Shown: positions 6,825 through 7,889 of the stretch, one piece after another
Numbering within the stretch: position 1 is the stretch's first letter
Layout of the letters: every line of letters starts with the position of its first letter
Assembly (NCBI GenBank): GCA_011523245.1
Contig: WTHG01000446.1
Location: 1-7,889, forward strand
Reading direction: 5' to 3'
From: Verrucomicrobiales bacterium
Lineage (GTDB): Bacteria; Verrucomicrobiota; Verrucomicrobiia; Limisphaerales; UBA1100
Length of the DNA stretch: 7,889 nucleotides
Position numbers and translations under genes: made by a program
Notes under the pieces: model-generated
Told to the model about the DNA's origin: nothing
Databases searched by the model: none
What the model saw: only the letters and a program-made list of their open reading frames with translations

Positions 6825-6827
6825 GTG
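6811..6827 (+). repeat. Inverted repeat CACAGC-N5-GCTGTG, possible operator
   Basis: A perfect 6-bp inverted repeat with a 5-nt spacer lies between the propeller gene and the peroxiredoxin gene. It has no following U tract, so it is a poor intrinsic terminator. Because it covers the candidate -10 box of the peroxiredoxin promoter, a dimeric repressor site is plausible, but no known regulator's motif is recognised. Confidence 0.4.
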
Positions 6828-6864
6828 TCTTGCAAACCGGCGCATGATGCGGCGGTCCAAACCA

Positions 6865-7392
6865 ATGAAAAAAATCCTAATTCTCATGGCGGGTTTTGCC
6901 ACTGGAATTCTGAGTGCTGCTGACCTGAAAGTCGGCGATGCGGCTCCGGATTTCGCGCTGCAAGGAAGTGATGGCAAAACGTACAAGCTCTCGAAGTTCC
7001 GAGGCAAACAAGCCGTGGTGATTGCCTGGTATCCCAAGGCATTCACCGGTGGCTGAACAGCTCAATGCAAGTCGTTCCGTGCGAACGGCAAGGAGCTGAG
7101 GAAATTTAACGTCGCTTACTTCACGGCCAGTTGTGATCCGGCCGAAGGCGCCAAGGGCAACATCAGTTTTGCCAAGTCGCTGGAACTGGACTACCCGATC
7201 CTGAGCGATCCCACCAAGAAGACCGCCCGCGCCTACGGCGTGGTGACAGACTCGCGGCCCGTGCCGTTTCGGTGGACGTTCTACATTAGCAAGGATGGTA
7301 AGATCCTGAAGATCGACAAAAAAGTTCGGGCAGGCCAGGACGGCGCCAACGCCGCCAAGACGCTCAAGGAACTGGGCGTGGAAGCCAAGTAA
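6865..7392 (+). CDS. Secreted selenocysteine-containing peroxiredoxin (in-frame TGA at 7054-7056)
   Basis: Read through one in-frame TGA, this is a 175-residue AhpC/TSA-Bcp type peroxiredoxin, which reduces peroxides. Residues 1-19 form a Sec signal peptide (MKKILILMAGFATGILSAA), placing it in the periplasm. KVGDAAPDFALQGSDGK (22-38) is the family N-terminus. WYPKAFTGG is followed by TGA at codon 64, so P57, T61 and residue 64 spell the catalytic PxxxTxxC motif with selenocysteine in place of the peroxidatic Cys; C68 (UxxxC) is a candidate resolving residue. The rest stays in frame and conserved: FNVAYFTASCDPAEG, LDYPILSDPTKKTARAYGV, and PFRWTFYISKDG, whose R136 matches the active-site Arg. 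It ends in TAA. ATG 6865 is chosen because it starts the signal peptide; 6844 and 6847 are in-frame alternatives. A SECIS-like hairpin follows the TGA. A nonsense mutation or sequencing error at this one codon is the alternative. Confidence 0.85.
7058..7098 (+). promoter_or_regulatory. Candidate bacterial SECIS element
   Basis: One nt after the TGA, CAGCTC (7058-7063) pairs with GAGCTG (7093-7098). Inside, GTCGTTC (7071-7077) pairs with GAACGGC (7083-7089), seven pairs including one G-U, closing a five-nt loop CGTGC (7078-7082). The loop begins 21 nt after the TGA and has G as its second base, as described for bacterial SECIS hairpins that recruit SelB. The internal loop is asymmetric (7 and 3 nt). 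The element lies within coding sequence, as expected in bacteria. Confidence 0.7.
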
Positions 7393-7410
7393 CGATCCAC
7401 AATTCAAATT

Positions 7411-7442
7411 AAAAAGGCCCGCCATTTAGCGGGTCTTTTTTT
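7411..7442 (+). terminator. Rho-independent terminator after the peroxiredoxin gene
   Basis: GGCCCGC (7416-7422) pairs with GCGGGTC (7429-7435) around the loop CATTTA, with one G-U pair, followed by seven T (7436-7442). Five A (7411-7415) precede the stem, so it could also act on the minus strand, but both flanking genes are on the plus strand. It starts about 20 nt after the peroxiredoxin stop and separates that gene from the VOC gene. Confidence 0.9.
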
Positions 7443-7460
7443 GTGCCCAACCGGAATGGG

Positions 7461-7489
7461 TTGTTTGCATCTCATCCATCCATTAGCCT
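7461..7489 (+). promoter_or_regulatory. Candidate promoter for a leaderless VOC-protein mRNA
   Basis: TTGTTT (7461-7466) and TAGCCT (7484-7489) are 17 nt apart, and the -10 box ends six nt before ATG 7496. It lies just after the preceding terminator. The boxes are individually weak, but the geometry repeats that of two other genes in the window. Confidence 0.35.
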
Positions 7490-7495
7490 CCGGCC

Positions 7496-7870
7496 ATGGA
7501 GCATCGGGAACTGAATCATGTGGCGTTGCACGTGAAGGATGTGGCGAAGAGCTGCGAGTATTACGAGCGCGTGCTGGAGCTGCAGCCGATTCCACGACCG
7601 GCGTTTAATTTCCCCGGCGCCTGGTATCAACTCGGTACTGCACAAGAACTGCATCTCATTGGTGAGCGCGATCAGCCCGTGCATTCACATCCCAAGAGCA
7701 ATCATTTCGCGCTGTTAATCGACGATATGGATGCATGGGAAGCCCACTTGCAGGCGTTGGGCGAGGAGTACTACGAACGTCGCATGCGGCCCGATGGCGC
7801 GTTCCAAATTTACGTCACCGACCCCGATGGCCACAGCATTGAGCTGTGCACTGCGGTGCCGGCCGCCTAA
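7496..7870 (+). CDS. VOC/glyoxalase-fold metalloprotein
   Basis: A complete 124-residue single-domain member of the vicinal oxygen chelate superfamily (glyoxalase I, fosfomycin and bleomycin resistance proteins, ring-cleaving dioxygenases). It shows two beta-alpha-beta-beta-beta modules. The first starts with LNHVALHVKDVAKSCEYYERVL (6-27) and contains YQLGTAQELHLIG (44-56). The second starts with SNHFALLIDDMDAWEAHLQALG (68-89) and ends with QIYVTDPDGHSIELC (104-118). Candidate metal ligands are H8, H53, H70 and E116, two per module as in glyoxalase I. No signal peptide, so cytosolic. The reaction cannot be deduced; methylglyoxal detoxification is one possibility, and many family members are uncharacterised. 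It follows a strong terminator and so is probably its own transcription unit. The stop is TAA; the last 19 bases of the window hold no recognisable feature. Confidence 0.87.
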   Translation: MEHRELNHVALHVKDVAKSCEYYERVLELQPIPRPAFNFPGAWYQLGTAQELHLIGERDQPVHSHPKSNHFALLIDDMDAWEAHLQALGEEYYERRMRPDGAFQIYVTDPDGHSIELCTAVPAA

Positions 7871-7889
7871 CGCTCCCAACGAGTCCAGG

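Noticed and set aside
6811..6827. Inverted repeat as terminator of the propeller gene
   Set aside because: Only six base pairs and no U tract follows.
6844..7056. A 70-codon peptide ending at the TGA, or a peroxiredoxin pseudogene
   Set aside because: The sequence after the TGA stays in frame and conserved, has no other lesion, and the TGA sits exactly at the catalytic Cys with a SECIS-like hairpin next to it. A sequencing error is still possible but less economical.
7054..7056. Genome-wide recoding of TGA as Trp or Gly
   Set aside because: The esterase gene ends in TGA at 3370-3368, Trp is written TGG throughout, and all other genes lack internal TGA.

Overview
The window most likely comes from a bacterium of the Planctomycetota-Verrucomicrobiota group, with a marine or sediment Verrucomicrobiota as the best guess. 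This is inferred from a Tat-exported DUF1501 protein, a sialate O-acetylesterase-type lipoprotein, a 'YPKAFTGG' type peroxiredoxin, moderately high GC content, and the near absence of Shine-Dalgarno sequences. The genes use the standard code: six of the seven complete genes end in TAA and one in TGA.

Layout from left to right. Positions 1-725 (minus) hold the N-terminal part of a membrane acyltransferase with ankyrin repeats inserted after its third membrane helix; it runs off the left edge. Next comes an aldehyde dehydrogenase (minus, ending at 773). A short divergent promoter region separates it from a MurG/MJ1255-like glycosyltransferase (2270-3367, plus). A sialate O-acetylesterase-like lipoprotein (3368-4324, minus) converges on the glycosyltransferase with no base between the two stop codons. 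A terminator hairpin separates it from the upstream DUF1501 gene (4395-5774, minus). Divergent from DUF1501 is a predicted five-bladed beta-propeller protein resembling the GH130/GH43 superfamily (5857-6789, plus). The right end carries a secreted peroxiredoxin (6865-7392, plus), a strong terminator, and a small VOC/glyoxalase-fold protein (7496-7870, plus).

The standout observation is the peroxiredoxin. Its frame is interrupted by a single TGA exactly where the catalytic (peroxidatic) cysteine belongs in the PxxxTxxC motif. The frame then continues for 111 more conserved codons. Just downstream of the TGA is a two-part hairpin whose apical loop starts 21 nt after the TGA, as expected of a bacterial SECIS element. 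I interpret it as a secreted selenocysteine peroxiredoxin that an ordinary gene caller would cut to about 63 residues or call a pseudogene.

Other points worth a look are the ankyrin/acyltransferase architecture and several genes whose predicted -10 element lies only 5-6 nt before the start codon, which suggests leaderless mRNAs. Several products could act on cell-surface or environmental glycans (acyltransferase, glycosyltransferase, O-acetylesterase, GH130-like propeller, DUF1501). They lie in different orientations, however, and do not form one operon. I saw no tRNA, rRNA, CRISPR array, insertion sequence or attachment site.
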